Assembly (NCBI GenBank): GCA_032119595.1
Contig: JAUMBQ010000001.1
Coordinates: forward strand, 62,001 to 126,000
Source: JAGIBJ01 sp032119595
GTDB taxonomy: Bacteria > Actinomycetota > Thermoleophilia > Solirubrobacterales > Solirubrobacteraceae
Direction of reading: 5' to 3'
Length of the DNA: 64,000 nucleotides
In this document: piece by piece, positions 36,231 to 44,949 of the stretch
How positions within the stretch are numbered: the stretch's first letter is position 1
Layout: every line of letters starts with the position of its first letter
The notes under the pieces: generated by a model
What the model was told of the DNA's origin: nothing
The model's input: the letters and a program-made list of their open reading frames with translations, nothing else
The model's database searches: none
Program-made: the position numbers and the translations under genes

Positions 36231-36278
36231 TTAGGCACCTGGACAAGCCCCGGCGCCACGGTTTGTCCACATGGACAA
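36231..36278. promoter_or_regulatory. Paired palindromic sites upstream of glutamine synthetase
   Basis: TTGTCCACATGGACAA (36263-36278) is a perfect 7-2-7 palindrome. TTAGGCACCTGGACAA (36231-36246) keeps its right half and 12 of 16 positions. They are 32 bases apart, close to three helical turns, so two dimers could bind on the same DNA face about 120-168 bases before the ATG. Confidence 0.5.
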
Positions 36279-36398
36279 CAACCCAGGGGGCGCTCGCGGG
36301 ATAGGTTGACGGTCGGCCCGTGCCCGGGGCCGTCCGGCCTCGCCGAGCACCCCGCACACCGGTGTAAAACCGCGACCCAGGAAGGGAGCAAACCCATC

Positions 36399-38552
36399 AT
36401 GCCCCATCTCCGCCAGCACAATGTGACCGCCGCGCAATGGAGTTCGAACGGCAGCGCGATCGAGCCGTTCGACCTCACTTCGCCCAGCAGTCAGATCTTC
36501 GGCAGCAACGTCTTCTCCGTCGACGTCCAGCGCCAGCGCCTGCCCAAGTCGGTCTTCAAAGACCTTCAGGACAAGCTCGCCAAGGGCGAAGCACTCGACC
36601 CGCCGCTCGCCGACTCCGTTGCGCTTGCGCTGAAGGAGTGGGCCCTGGAGAAGGGTGCGTCGCACTACACCCACTGGTTCCAGCCGCTCACCGGCTCCAC
36701 TGCTGAGAAGCACGACTCGTTCTTCGGCCCGACGGGCTCCGGCGGCGCAGTCGCCGAGTTCTCCGGCAAAGAGCTGATCCAGGCCGAGCCGGACGCATCC
36801 TCGTTCCCGAACGGCGGCATCCGCTCCACGTTCGAGGCTCGCGGCTACACCGCATGGGACCCGACCTCCCCGGCGTTCATCCTCGACAACCCGAACGGCG
36901 CGACGCTCTGCATCCCGACCGCCTTCGTGTCGTTCACGGGTGAGGCGCTCGACGCCAAGATCCCGCTGCTGCGCTCCATGGACGCGGTCTCCAAGTCGGC
37001 GACCCGCACCGTGAAGCTGTTCGGCCTCACCGACACGAAGCGCGTCTTCTCGTCGGTCGGCCCGGAGCAGGAGTACTTCCTGATCGACGAGCAGTACTAC
37101 TTCGAGCGCCCCGACCTCATGACGACCGGTCGCACGCTGTTCGGCCGCAAGCCGCCGAAGGGGCAGGAGCTCGACGACCACTACTTCGGTTCCATTCCGG
37201 AGCGCGTCCTCGCGTACATGATGGAGGCCGAGCACGAGCTCGCCAAGCTCGGTGTGCCGATCAAGACCCGCCACAACGAGGTGGCCCCGGGCCAGTTCGA
37301 AGTCGCACCGATCTACGAGAACTCCAACATCGGCGTCGACCACCAGCACCTCACGATGCAGGTGCTCGAGAAGGTCGCTCGCAACTACGGCCTCGTCTGC
37401 CTGCTGCACGAGAAGCCGTTCGCCGGCGTCAACGGGTCCGGCAAGCACAACAACTGGTCGATCGGCACCGACGGCGGCGAGAACCTCCTCTCCCCTGGCA
37501 AGCGCCCGAGCGAGAACCTGCGGTTCCTGTTCGTCTGCTCGGCGGTCATCAAGGCCGTCAAGAAGCACCAGGAGCTCATCCGCGCCACCGTCGCCAGCGC
37601 CGGTCAGGATCACCGCCTCGGCGCCAACGAGGCTCCGCCGGCGATCATCTCGATGTTCCTCGGTGCCGACCTCGACGCGGCCTTCAAGGCCGTCGCCTCG
37701 GGCAACAAGGCTGACGAGGGCGACCTCGGCTTCCTTGGCCTCGGCACCCCGGTCCTGCCGGAGCTTCCGCTCGACGGCGGCGACCGCAACCGCACCTCGC
37801 CGTTTGCCTTCACCGGCAACAAGTTCGAGTTCCGCGCGCCGGGCTCCGGTCAGTCGATCGCACTCGTCAACACGGTGCTCAACACGATCATGGCCGAGGG
37901 CCTCGACGACCTCACCGACGAACTCGAAGCGGCCCTCGCGGGCGGCGCCGAGCTCAGCGACGCGGTCACCAGCATCGTCAAGAAGGTCTGGGACAACGAC
38001 TCCGAGATCGTCTTCGGCGGCGACGGCTACTCCGAGGAGTGGCCCGTCGAGGCGGCGAAGCGCGGTCTGGCCAACAACAAGACCACGCCCGACGCCCTGC
38101 CGGCGCTCGTCAACGAGACCACCACGGCGGTCTTCGAGAAGTACGGCGTCCTCAGCCACCGCGAGCTCGAAGCGCGCTACGAGATCCTGCTCGAGCAGTA
38201 CTCGACGCTCATCAACATCGAGTCGGAGACCAGCGCCCTGCTGGCGAAGACGTCGATCCTGCCGGCGGCGCTCAAGCACCTCTCGCTGATCGAAGACTCG
38301 GGCGTCACCTTCCTCAAGGATGAGGTCGTGCCGCTCGTCGAGGAGCTCGACGCGCGACTCAAGACGCTCGCCACCAAGAACGCGATCCATCCGTTCGAGG
38401 GCATCGACCCGCACAAGCACGCCGTGTACATGCACGACGAGGTCATCCCGGCCATGAACGCCGTGCGCGAGATCGCCGACCAGCTCGAAGGCATCGTCGC
38501 CGACGACCTCTGGCCCCTCCCGCGTTACTCGGAGATCCTCTTCATCAAGTAA
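36399..38552 (+). CDS. glnN: Glutamine synthetase type III
   Basis: The product is 717 residues, the length of GSIII (GlnN) and far longer than GSI or GSII. Family marks include the N-terminal GSNVFSVDVQRQRLPK, the catalytic-domain strings VGPEQEYFLID, TRHNEVAPGQFEVAP and NGSGKHNNWSIG, and a C-terminal helical domain ending in DDLWPLPRYSEILF. It joins ammonia to glutamate using ATP. The ATG at 36399 has GAAGGGA upstream. Divergence from amt copy 2 with shared palindromes suggests both respond to the same nitrogen signal. GSIII is not known to be adenylylated, which fits the lack of modifiable P-II here. Confidence 0.95.
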   Translation: MPHLRQHNVTAAQWSSNGSAIEPFDLTSPSSQIFGSNVFSVDVQRQRLPKSVFKDLQDKLAKGEALDPPLADSVALALKEWALEKGASHYTHWFQPLTGSTAEKHDSFFGPTGSGGAVAEFSGKELIQAEPDASSFPNGGIRSTFEARGYTAWDPTSPAFILDNPNGATLCIPTAFVSFTGEALDAKIPLLRSMDAVSKSATRTVKLFGLTDTKRVFSSVGPEQEYFLIDEQYYFERPDLMTTGRTLFGRKPPKGQELDDHYFGSIPERVLAYMMEAEHELAKLGVPIKTRHNEVAPGQFEVAPIYENSNIGVDHQHLTMQVLEKVARNYGLVCLLHEKPFAGVNGSGKHNNWSIGTDGGENLLSPGKRPSENLRFLFVCSAVIKAVKKHQELIRATVASAGQDHRLGANEAPPAIISMFLGADLDAAFKAVASGNKADEGDLGFLGLGTPVLPELPLDGGDRNRTSPFAFTGNKFEFRAPGSGQSIALVNTVLNTIMAEGLDDLTDELEAALAGGAELSDAVTSIVKKVWDNDSEIVFGGDGYSEEWPVEAAKRGLANNKTTPDALPALVNETTTAVFEKYGVLSHRELEARYEILLEQYSTLINIESETSALLAKTSILPAALKHLSLIEDSGVTFLKDEVVPLVEELDARLKTLATKNAIHPFEGIDPHKHAVYMHDEVIPAMNAVREIADQLEGIVADDLWPLPRYSEILFIK

Positions 38553-38578
38553 GAGCTGGCGCGCCTCTCGCTTGCATC

Positions 38579-38637
38579 TTCCGTTCGCGCGGAACCGGCC
38601 CGGACGGCTGTCCTAAACCGGCTCCGCGCGAACGGAA
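38579..38637. terminator. Long hairpin after glutamine synthetase
   Basis: A 15-base perfect stem (TTCCGTTCGCGCGGA with its complement), extended inward by CCGG with CCGG, begins 26 bases after the stop. No U-run follows. Confidence 0.6.
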
Positions 38638-38696
38638 TCTGCGGCGCGATAGGCACGCCAGACCGCCGAGTGGCGGTTCCTTTTCCACTCCCCCCA

Positions 38697-38724
38697 GTGA
38701 GCCCCGCCACCGTGCGGGGCTCAC
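38697..38724. terminator. Second hairpin in the same gap
   Basis: An 11-base perfect stem, GTGAGCCCCGC with GCGGGGCTCAC, has a 6-base loop. With the hairpin at 38579 it could block transcription from either of the convergent genes. Confidence 0.5.
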
Positions 38725-38749
38725 GCCGTTCTGGGGTTGGCGCGAGAGT

Positions 38750-38864
38750 TGGGTTGGTTTCGGCTGGCATGGCCAGCTCAATTCAACCCAACTTCTGGGG
38801 AGCGAGGTTGGTGGGCAAACTGGGTTGGTTTCGGCTGGCATGGCCAGGTCAATCCGACCCAACT
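38750..38864. repeat. Two-unit direct repeat with internal dyads
   Basis: Two 44-base units (38750-38793 and 38821-38864) start 71 bases apart. Their first 27 bases are identical, beginning TGGGTTGGTTTCGGCTGG, and both end in ACCCAACT. Unit 1 is itself bounded by AGTTGGGTT and AACCCAACT, so it can fold; the inner TGGCATGGCCA is also near-palindromic. Such paired units resemble REP/BIME-type elements. Confidence 0.7.
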
Positions 38865-38896
38865 ATGCGATGGCGCCGCGGCCGCTCTCCGCGGCG

Positions 38897-39967
38897 CTAG
38901 ACGCGGCCGACGGGCGGCTTGACCGTCGAGAACTCGCCGAAGATCTGCTCGGTGAACAACGGGAGCGGCTCGATGCCGGAGGCCCGCGCGACGCCCGCTG
39001 ACCAGGCGAGTTTCACGCCGGCGGTCTCAGGCATGATGTCGGTCCGCACGACGGCGCCGGCCTCCTTGAGCAGGCGGGTCGACTCGTAGTCGTCGAGGTC
39101 GAAAAGCGGCGGGGTGGTCGTCGTCGCGACCACGGGCAGGTCGTTGGCCGTGCACCAGGCCGCGAAGTCGGGGGCCGAGTATCGGCCGTGCCCGAGCGAC
39201 ACGGTCGCCGACGGATACATGACGATCACGACCCCGCCGACCTCGGGGGTGGCTTCGATGCCGCGACGCAGCACGTCGTAGTCGAGCCCCGGATAGGAGT
39301 GGGCGAACACGACCTCAGCGGGCGGGACCCGCAGGTCAGGCACCGACGCCGGGCGGACCGGCAGTCCGATCGGACGGTCGATGACCACGATCCCAGCGTC
39401 AGAGACCGTGCCGATCGCGTTACCACCGATCGTCGAGTACGCCGTGCCACCAGCCTGGATCTTGCGAACCCTCGTGCCAACGTGGATCGAGGCCGACACC
39501 CGGCGCCGCCCGGCGAAGACGACGTACACCCCACGCTCGAGGCGATCCAGGGCGTTGATCGCGGCGCGGACGTTGGTCGGGCCGTCGGAGCCGAGCAGGT
39601 CGTAGCCACGGTTGGACCCCGTGATCGCAACGGGGACCGGAAGGTCGGCCAGCATGAACGAGCAGGCTGCCGAGGTGTAGGTCATCGTGTCGGTGCCGTG
39701 CAGGACGAGGACCGCGTCGACCTCGCCGGTGGCGTGGATGTCGTGGATGCTTTGCGCGATCGCGAGCCAATCCGACGGCAGGAAGTTCTCACTCATCCGC
39801 TCGAACGGCGCGCAGACGTGCGTGACCTCGAAGGCGGTCCCGGCTGCCCAGCCACGAATCTCTTCGTCGCCCCGAGCCTCCGTGCGAACGACGCCGTGGC
39901 GGGGAGCCCCGCCGATGGTGCCGCCGGTGTTGATGATGCCGAGACGGCGGGCCGGGGGTTGAGCCAT
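38897..39967 (-). CDS. L-asparaginase (type I/II fold)
   Basis: The product is 356 residues. The N-terminal catalytic threonine sits in IINTGGTIGG and the second motif is VLHGTDTMTYTS with Thr, Asp and Lys-replacing context; SVPDLRVPPAEV and a smaller C-terminal domain follow. The family hydrolyses asparagine (some also glutamine) to release ammonia. There is no signal peptide, so it should act in the cytoplasm. It is convergent with glutamine synthetase across the hairpin-rich gap; a functional link in nitrogen recycling is plausible. Confidence 0.88.
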   Translation of the reverse strand: MAQPPARRLGIINTGGTIGGAPRHGVVRTEARGDEEIRGWAAGTAFEVTHVCAPFERMSENFLPSDWLAIAQSIHDIHATGEVDAVLVLHGTDTMTYTSAACSFMLADLPVPVAITGSNRGYDLLGSDGPTNVRAAINALDRLERGVYVVFAGRRRVSASIHVGTRVRKIQAGGTAYSTIGGNAIGTVSDAGIVVIDRPIGLPVRPASVPDLRVPPAEVVFAHSYPGLDYDVLRRGIEATPEVGGVVIVMYPSATVSLGHGRYSAPDFAAWCTANDLPVVATTTTPPLFDLDDYESTRLLKEAGAVVRTDIMPETAGVKLAWSAGVARASGIEPLPLFTEQIFGEFSTVKPPVGRV

Positions 39968-40183
39968 TGCTCAGGAGAATAGCCTGCGCAGGCGTCCCGC
40001 ACGGTTGGTGGATGGCAGCACTCACGGTCGCCGGATGCAGCTCGCTCGACTCTTGGTCTGGCGGCTCGCACGGTCCGGGCCGGGCGAGCCGGTCTCCGAT
40101 TTACCAGGAGCCAGCAAAGCCTGAAGATGGGGCGCTTTCGCTGGCGGACTCAAGTTGCTTCGCTTCGCTCCGAATCCCTGGAT

Positions 40184-40453
40184 ATGCAGCGCCATGACGT
40201 GGGTTCCAATCGCCAGACGAGCGTCGCGCCTCCGGGCTTCCCCGGCGGCGACACGGGAGTCCCATTCCAGCGTCCGCCGCGCTTCATGGATCGCGGCGCG
40301 CAGACGTGGGGCTCGACCGCCGTCCGCAGCCACGGCGCGTATGCGCCGACCGCCGCCTACGTGCCCCGCGGTCCCGCCGGCCTCGAAGAGCCGTACGGCG
40401 TCGATCGCCCCCTCACCGGCTTCCGCAGCCGGATCCCGCGCACGAGCGCGTAG
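40184..40453 (+). CDS. Small protein of unknown function (89 residues)
   Basis: From the ATG at 40184 the product is 89 residues, rich in Gly, Pro and Arg (QTSVAPPGFPGGDTG, AYVPRGPAGLEEPYG), with no membrane segment and probably little fixed structure. I call it coding because third positions are almost all G or C, while the overlapping frames lack that pattern. It lies 19 bases before the membrane protein gene and may be co-transcribed with it. No family is recognised. Confidence 0.45.
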   Translation: MQRHDVGSNRQTSVAPPGFPGGDTGVPFQRPPRFMDRGAQTWGSTAVRSHGAYAPTAAYVPRGPAGLEEPYGVDRPLTGFRSRIPRTSA

Positions 40454-40472
40454 CCGGCGCGCTGGCGGCCCC

Positions 40473-41312
40473 ATGGATCCTTCGGCCGATCCGCGTCGGC
40501 GCGGCAGCATTCCGCCGCCTGGCATGGGCGCGCCAACCACTCGGGCGCATCCCGCGACGGAACCGGGCTGCGAGTCCGCACCCGCGGCAGGGCCGGCGCA
40601 CGCGTTTGGGTCTGCATCCGCGCCCGCGCCCGCGGTCGCGCCGGCGTTTGGGCCCGCACCAGCGTCGTTCATCACGCAGCCGACCTCGTCCGGGCTTGAG
40701 CGTGAACCGTCCAACCCGATCTTTGCGACGGCCCCCGGCTTCCCGGCCGCCGCGTATCCCACCGTCGGTCGACCGCGACCCGCCTTCGTTCATCCCGAGC
40801 AGCTCAGGCCGGGCGTAGCGACTGGCCCGCTGATGAGCCACGAGCAGATCAGCGCGAACCTGCGCCGGCAGTCGCAGCTCCGCATGACGGCGTTCATCGG
40901 CTGGGCGCTCTTCACCACCGCTGCCACGTTCACAAAAGACACCACGCTGGCGATCCCCACCGCGCTCGTGTGGCTCGCGGTCACCGTCGCGCTCCCCCTC
41001 TATGTGCTTCGCACCAACCGCGTGATCGACGCTCGGATGAAGTCGGCGTCCGCCATCGGAACCAATGGTCAGGTCATCAGCGCCCACCGCGCTGGGCGGA
41101 TGAAGCTCGGCCAGCAGCTCGCTTGCGCCGTCGGCGCGCTGTTCACCTACGGATTCGTCGGACGCACGCTCATCGCCGTCCTGCAGACCGACCCATCCCA
41201 GGCGGATCGCGGAGCCTTCGAATCGATCGCCCCCTTCGCCGGCGGCCTCGCGGCCGCGATCGTCGCCTACCGGCTGATCAAGGCCCAGTTCATGACTAGC
41301 GCCGCGCGCTGA
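40473..41312 (+). CDS. Membrane protein with Pro/Ala-rich N-terminus, unknown
   Basis: From the ATG at 40473 the product is 279 residues. Residues 1-110 are Pro/Ala/Gly rich (SASAPAPAVAPAFGPAPAS) and likely disordered in the cytoplasm. Four membrane segments follow: MTAFIGWALFTTAATF, IPTALVWLAVTVALPLYVL, QLACAVGALFTYGFVG and FAGGLAAAIVAYRLI. The disordered-tail plus small membrane bundle layout is common in actinobacteria, but no family name is justified. It ends 12 bases before a 25-base-arm palindrome. Confidence 0.65.
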   Translation: MDPSADPRRRGSIPPPGMGAPTTRAHPATEPGCESAPAAGPAHAFGSASAPAPAVAPAFGPAPASFITQPTSSGLEREPSNPIFATAPGFPAAAYPTVGRPRPAFVHPEQLRPGVATGPLMSHEQISANLRRQSQLRMTAFIGWALFTTAATFTKDTTLAIPTALVWLAVTVALPLYVLRTNRVIDARMKSASAIGTNGQVISAHRAGRMKLGQQLACAVGALFTYGFVGRTLIAVLQTDPSQADRGAFESIAPFAGGLAAAIVAYRLIKAQFMTSAAR

Positions 41313-41324
41313 ACCCACAACCAG

Positions 41325-41376
41325 CGGTGAGCGGCCAAAATCTGTTGTCCTGACGACAGATTTTGGCCGCTCACCG
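41325..41376. terminator. 25-base-arm palindrome between convergent genes
   Basis: The arms CGGTGAGCGGCCAAAATCTG.. and their complement run 25 bases with a single G-T style mismatch and only two central bases (41350-41351). Internal AAAA and TTTT runs could serve as short U-tracts in either direction. Confidence 0.75.
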
Positions 41377-41416
41377 TCAGGCGTCGGCTGGCCCCGCCCT
41401 CGGCCTCGGCCTCGGC

Positions 41417-43141
41417 CTAGTGAGACGTGCCGATTGACGCCTGGTAGAGCGGGAGCGGCTCGGCGACGGCAGTCTGGCCGGCGATCGGCTCGGTGCCGAG
41501 GTGACGAACCGTGCCGGCTTTGCCCTCGGCGGCCGGCACGCTCGCCATCGCATGTTCGGCGAGCGCGGTGATCGTGAGCGATGGATTCACGCCGACGTTG
41601 GCCGGCATCGCGGCGCCGTCGACGACCATGAGGTTGTCGTAGCCGTAGACCTTCAGATCGCCGTCGAGCACGCCCCGCTCCGGTGACGGCCCGATCGGAG
41701 CGCCGCCTAGGAAATGCGCCGTCGTGGGGATGTTGAGGAGCGCCTCGAGCACGCCGCTCCCAGCGACCCCGCCGGTGCGCGCGGCGAGCCACTTCGCGAA
41801 GGCGTTCCCCGCCTCGATGTAGGTCGGGTTCGGCTTGCCGGTCTGTGACGTCTGGAGCTTGACTCCGCCGCCGCGCCGCGGCTTGGCCGTGAGCCGCAGG
41901 GCGTTGTCGAGCGACTGCATCACGAGGATGATCACGGTGCGCTCCGACCAGTTCTTCGTGAAGAAGAGCTTGGCGACCTTCTTGGGGTGGCGAAGCATCT
42001 GGCCGATCAACTTGAGCGGCCGCGTGATGCGGGTCCCGTCGCCGGTGAGCAGGGCCAGCATGTACTTGTTGGTGCCGCCGGCGCTACCGAACACGCACGT
42101 CTCGATGTGCGTGTCGGGGTCTGGGTAGATCGACGAACTGATCGCGACGCGCGTGCTCATGCCCTTCGCCTCTTCCGGCGGCACCGTCACGGCCAGGATC
42201 GACTCACTGTTGGTGCGCACGAGTCCACCGAGCATCGGCGAGATGCCCGGCAAGCTGCCCTGCAGGCGCGCGCGCTGGAGGAGCGTGTTGGAGCCAAGCG
42301 CGCCTCCCGACACCACGACGCCGCGCGCGCGGATCGTGCGCCGATCGACACCACCGCGCCGGCCGCTGGCCTCGTGCTCGACCAACCAGCCGGTCGAGCC
42401 GCGGTCGCCGTCGATCGGGCGTATGTCGACCACGGTGCGATCTGGAGTGATCGTCGCGCCGTTCTTCTCCGCGAACCACAGGTAATTCTTGAGCAGCGTG
42501 TTCTTGGAGCCGACCGGGCAGCCGATCATGCAACGACCGCACTGGATGCAGCCGGTGCGGTCCGGCCCGTCACCGCCAAAGTACGGGTCCTTGACGGTCT
42601 TGCCGGGCGTATCGAGGTAGGCGCCGACGCGCGTCTTGCGATAGGTGTCGCCCACGCCGAGTTCCTCGCCGTACTCGCGGAGCCAGCCGTCGACCTTGTC
42701 GTCGCGGCGCACGTCCGTGACGCCGAGCATCCGCTGGGCGGTCTCGAAGTGCGGCGCAAGGGTCGACTTCCAGTCGTTCATCGTGGACCACTGCGGGTCC
42801 TCGAAGAAGCGGTCGGGCGGCGTGTAGAGCGTCATGGCGTACACGTTCGAGCCGCCGCCGACGCTCGTGCCGGTCATGATCATCACGTCCTTGAACGTGG
42901 TCAGCTTCCAGATCCCGCGCAGGCCGAACTTCGGGTTCCAGTAGTAGCGCTTCAGGTCGAAACTGTCCTTGGGCAGCTGGTCGTCCTCGAAGCGCTGGCC
43001 CTGCTCGAGCACCGCCACCGAGTAGCCCTTTTCGGTCAGCCGCAGCGCGCTCACGCTGCCACCGAAGCCCGATCCGATCACCACGTAGTCGACGTCGTAC
43101 GCCTGCTCGCCGTGGACTCCGGCGCCGGATGCCTCGCTCAT
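41417..43141 (-). CDS. GMC-family FAD oxidoreductase, cholesterol-oxidase-like
   Basis: The 574-residue protein has an N-terminal FAD-binding motif YVVIGSGFGGSVSALRL, then MTGTSVGGGSNVYAM, and a C-terminal NLMVVDGAAMPANVGVNPSLTITALAEHAM typical of GMC enzymes. A CIQCGRCMIGCPVGSKNT segment at about residue 195 is seen in the ChoD-like subgroup; it looks like a ferredoxin motif but usually does not prove an iron-sulfur cluster. Substrates in this subgroup are sterols or other alcohols. The start is the ATG at 43141. Steroid use would go well with an mce importer, but no other sterol genes are present, so the substrate is open. Confidence 0.85.
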   Translation of the reverse strand: MSEASGAGVHGEQAYDVDYVVIGSGFGGSVSALRLTEKGYSVAVLEQGQRFEDDQLPKDSFDLKRYYWNPKFGLRGIWKLTTFKDVMIMTGTSVGGGSNVYAMTLYTPPDRFFEDPQWSTMNDWKSTLAPHFETAQRMLGVTDVRRDDKVDGWLREYGEELGVGDTYRKTRVGAYLDTPGKTVKDPYFGGDGPDRTGCIQCGRCMIGCPVGSKNTLLKNYLWFAEKNGATITPDRTVVDIRPIDGDRGSTGWLVEHEASGRRGGVDRRTIRARGVVVSGGALGSNTLLQRARLQGSLPGISPMLGGLVRTNSESILAVTVPPEEAKGMSTRVAISSSIYPDPDTHIETCVFGSAGGTNKYMLALLTGDGTRITRPLKLIGQMLRHPKKVAKLFFTKNWSERTVIILVMQSLDNALRLTAKPRRGGGVKLQTSQTGKPNPTYIEAGNAFAKWLAARTGGVAGSGVLEALLNIPTTAHFLGGAPIGPSPERGVLDGDLKVYGYDNLMVVDGAAMPANVGVNPSLTITALAEHAMASVPAAEGKAGTVRHLGTEPIAGQTAVAEPLPLYQASIGTSH

Positions 43142-43349
43142 GCCCTCGATGATACAGAACCAATGTTCGGTTTCACGCCGTCCGGCCTGAAGGTCCACAA
43201 CCAGGTGCTCCAACCAACCGCCGTCGTCGCGTTCACGAATTCCCAACATCGCGGCTACCACTCGTTCACGCCACCACGGGCGCCGTCCAGAAGGCTCGGG
43301 GACGCGCTTTCCCCAGCGCACCCCGTCCCCTTCACGAGGAACCCCCTTG

Positions 43350-44894
43350 ATGTCCATCACCCCCCGAAACCGCCGGTTCGCCATCTCCGCGGCCTGCGCT
43401 GTCGCGATGTTCCCTGCCCCCGCCATCGGCGCTGAGTTCACCGGCCCCAACAGCAGCGCGGCGCCGTACCTCAAGAGCGTCGCCCCGGGCGTCGACGTCA
43501 CCAGCCTGATCACGGTCGGCGACCGGGCCGACAACGGCTACCGCATGGTCGGCATCCCCGACGGCATCGGCGTTCGCCGCGAGGGCCGTTCGCTGCAGGT
43601 GTCCATGAACCATGAGCTGCGTCCCACGGTCGGTATTCCGCGCGCGCACGGGCAGGCCGGCGCGTTCGTCTCTCAGTGGGACATCTCGGCCAGCAGCCGC
43701 ATGAACTCCGGCCGGGACCTCATCCAGCCCGGCGTCCAGTTCTGGGACTACGTGTCGCAGACGACCACCTCCACCGCATCCGCCGGCGGCCCGAACCCGC
43801 GCGAGACCGGCGACGTGTTCCCGGCGCAGACCCAGGCCTTCGCCCGCTTCTGCTCGGCGAGCCTCGCGACCCCGGCACAGCTCCGCGGAACGGGCGGCCG
43901 AGGCCTCTTCGGCACCAGCCTGTTCTTTGCGAACGAAGAGTCCGGCAACGAGGGTCGCGTATTCGGCGTGACCGACGACGGCACGACCAAGCAGCTCCCG
44001 CGCCTCGGCCTGTTCTCGTGGGAGAACACGCAGATGGCCACGACCGGCACCAACAGCACCGTCACGGTAGCTGGCGAAGACGGCGGCGACGCGCAGCTCT
44101 GGATCTACAACGGACGCAAGCAGCGCACGGGCGACGCGTTCCGGCGCGCGGGCCTGACCAACGGCACCAACCATGTGCTCGACATCGAGAACCAGGCCGT
44201 CACGAACGACGCCTCGTTCCGCTCGCTCGTCGGGAAGGGCGTTCCCACGCGCTTTGGCATCAACGGCGTGGACTGGGATCAGTCCGGGGAGCGGCAGAAC
44301 GCCGAAGCGAAGGCCGACGGCCTCACCCTCAACCGGATCGAGGACCTGCACTTCGATCCTCGCAACCCGAACGTCCTCTACTTCGTCACGACCGAGGGCG
44401 GCGGCAAGGTTCCCGCCCCCGGCACCACCTCCTCGCGTGACGGTGGCGGCCTCTGGCGCGTGACGTTCGACGACATCGATGATCCGTCCGCGGGCGGCAC
44501 GCTCGAGCTGGTGCTCGATGGCTCCGAGGCGCCGTACCTCAACAAGCCCGACAACATCGGGATCGACACCAAGGGCAACCTCCTGATCCAGGAGGATCCG
44601 GGCGGCAACCCGCACCTCGCTCGCATCATTGCCGTCGATCTCAACTCCGGCGCCCGTGCGGTGCTCGCCCAGTTCGACCCGGCCCTGTTCAGCGGTCCCG
44701 GCGCGATCACGCAGGACGAGGAGTCCTCGGGCATCGAAGACACCGGCTCGTTCTTCGGCCACAACTCGTTCGTGCTCAACGCGCAGGTCCACAAGGCCAG
44801 CCCCGATCCCGAACTCGTCGAGCTGGGGCAGATGCTCTCGCTTCAGGTGAAGAACTGGAAGAAGGCCTACGCCTCCGGCGTGGCGGCAGGCTAG
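43350..44894 (+). CDS. Secreted DUF839/PhoX-like protein
   Basis: The 514-residue protein starts at the ATG at 43350 with CGAGGAA upstream. The N-terminus (PRNRRFAIS, then a hydrophobic stretch ending near APAIGA) looks like a Tat signal, as in PhoX-type phosphatases. The body has DUF839/PhoX traits: GRSLQVSMNHELRP, FANEESGNEG, NRIEDLHFDP and KPDNIGIDTKGNLLIQED. PhoX enzymes remove phosphate from organic esters using calcium and iron. The beta-propeller pattern fits, but key metal ligands were not all traced, so the phosphatase role is tentative. Confidence 0.75.
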   Translation: MSITPRNRRFAISAACAVAMFPAPAIGAEFTGPNSSAAPYLKSVAPGVDVTSLITVGDRADNGYRMVGIPDGIGVRREGRSLQVSMNHELRPTVGIPRAHGQAGAFVSQWDISASSRMNSGRDLIQPGVQFWDYVSQTTTSTASAGGPNPRETGDVFPAQTQAFARFCSASLATPAQLRGTGGRGLFGTSLFFANEESGNEGRVFGVTDDGTTKQLPRLGLFSWENTQMATTGTNSTVTVAGEDGGDAQLWIYNGRKQRTGDAFRRAGLTNGTNHVLDIENQAVTNDASFRSLVGKGVPTRFGINGVDWDQSGERQNAEAKADGLTLNRIEDLHFDPRNPNVLYFVTTEGGGKVPAPGTTSSRDGGGLWRVTFDDIDDPSAGGTLELVLDGSEAPYLNKPDNIGIDTKGNLLIQEDPGGNPHLARIIAVDLNSGARAVLAQFDPALFSGPGAITQDEESSGIEDTGSFFGHNSFVLNAQVHKASPDPELVELGQMLSLQVKNWKKAYASGVAAG

Positions 44895-44906
44895 GTCCTG
44901 CCGAGG

Positions 44907-44938
44907 GGGTGACGCGGCGCACTCGCGCTGCGTCACCC
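44907..44938. terminator. Hairpin between convergent genes
   Basis: A 14-base stem with one G-U pair (GGGTGACGCGGCGC) and loop ACTC lies 13 bases after the DUF839 gene and 12 bases from the end of ilvA. Confidence 0.65.
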
Positions 44939-44949
44939 GCTTGCGGCGT

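Larger units (their letters stand above)
35976..36398. promoter_or_regulatory. Divergent control region of amt copy 2 and glutamine synthetase
   Basis: No gene is seen in these 423 bases. They must hold the promoters of both genes and contain three copies of a 16-base palindrome (listed separately). An open frame reading into the synthetase from 35988 has no ribosome site and is not used here. Clear -35 and -10 boxes could not be assigned. Confidence 0.6.

Noticed and set aside
36231..38435. A 734-codon open frame antisense to glutamine synthetase
   Set aside because: Same cause: codon mirror of a highly biased gene, no recognisable domain.
38750..38864. CRISPR array
   Set aside because: Only two units exist, the unit has internal dyads longer than CRISPR repeats, and no cas genes are near.
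42510..42560. Iron-sulfur cluster in the GMC oxidoreductase
   Set aside because: The CxxCxxCxxxCP-like string is a known feature of this subgroup and does not by itself show a cluster.
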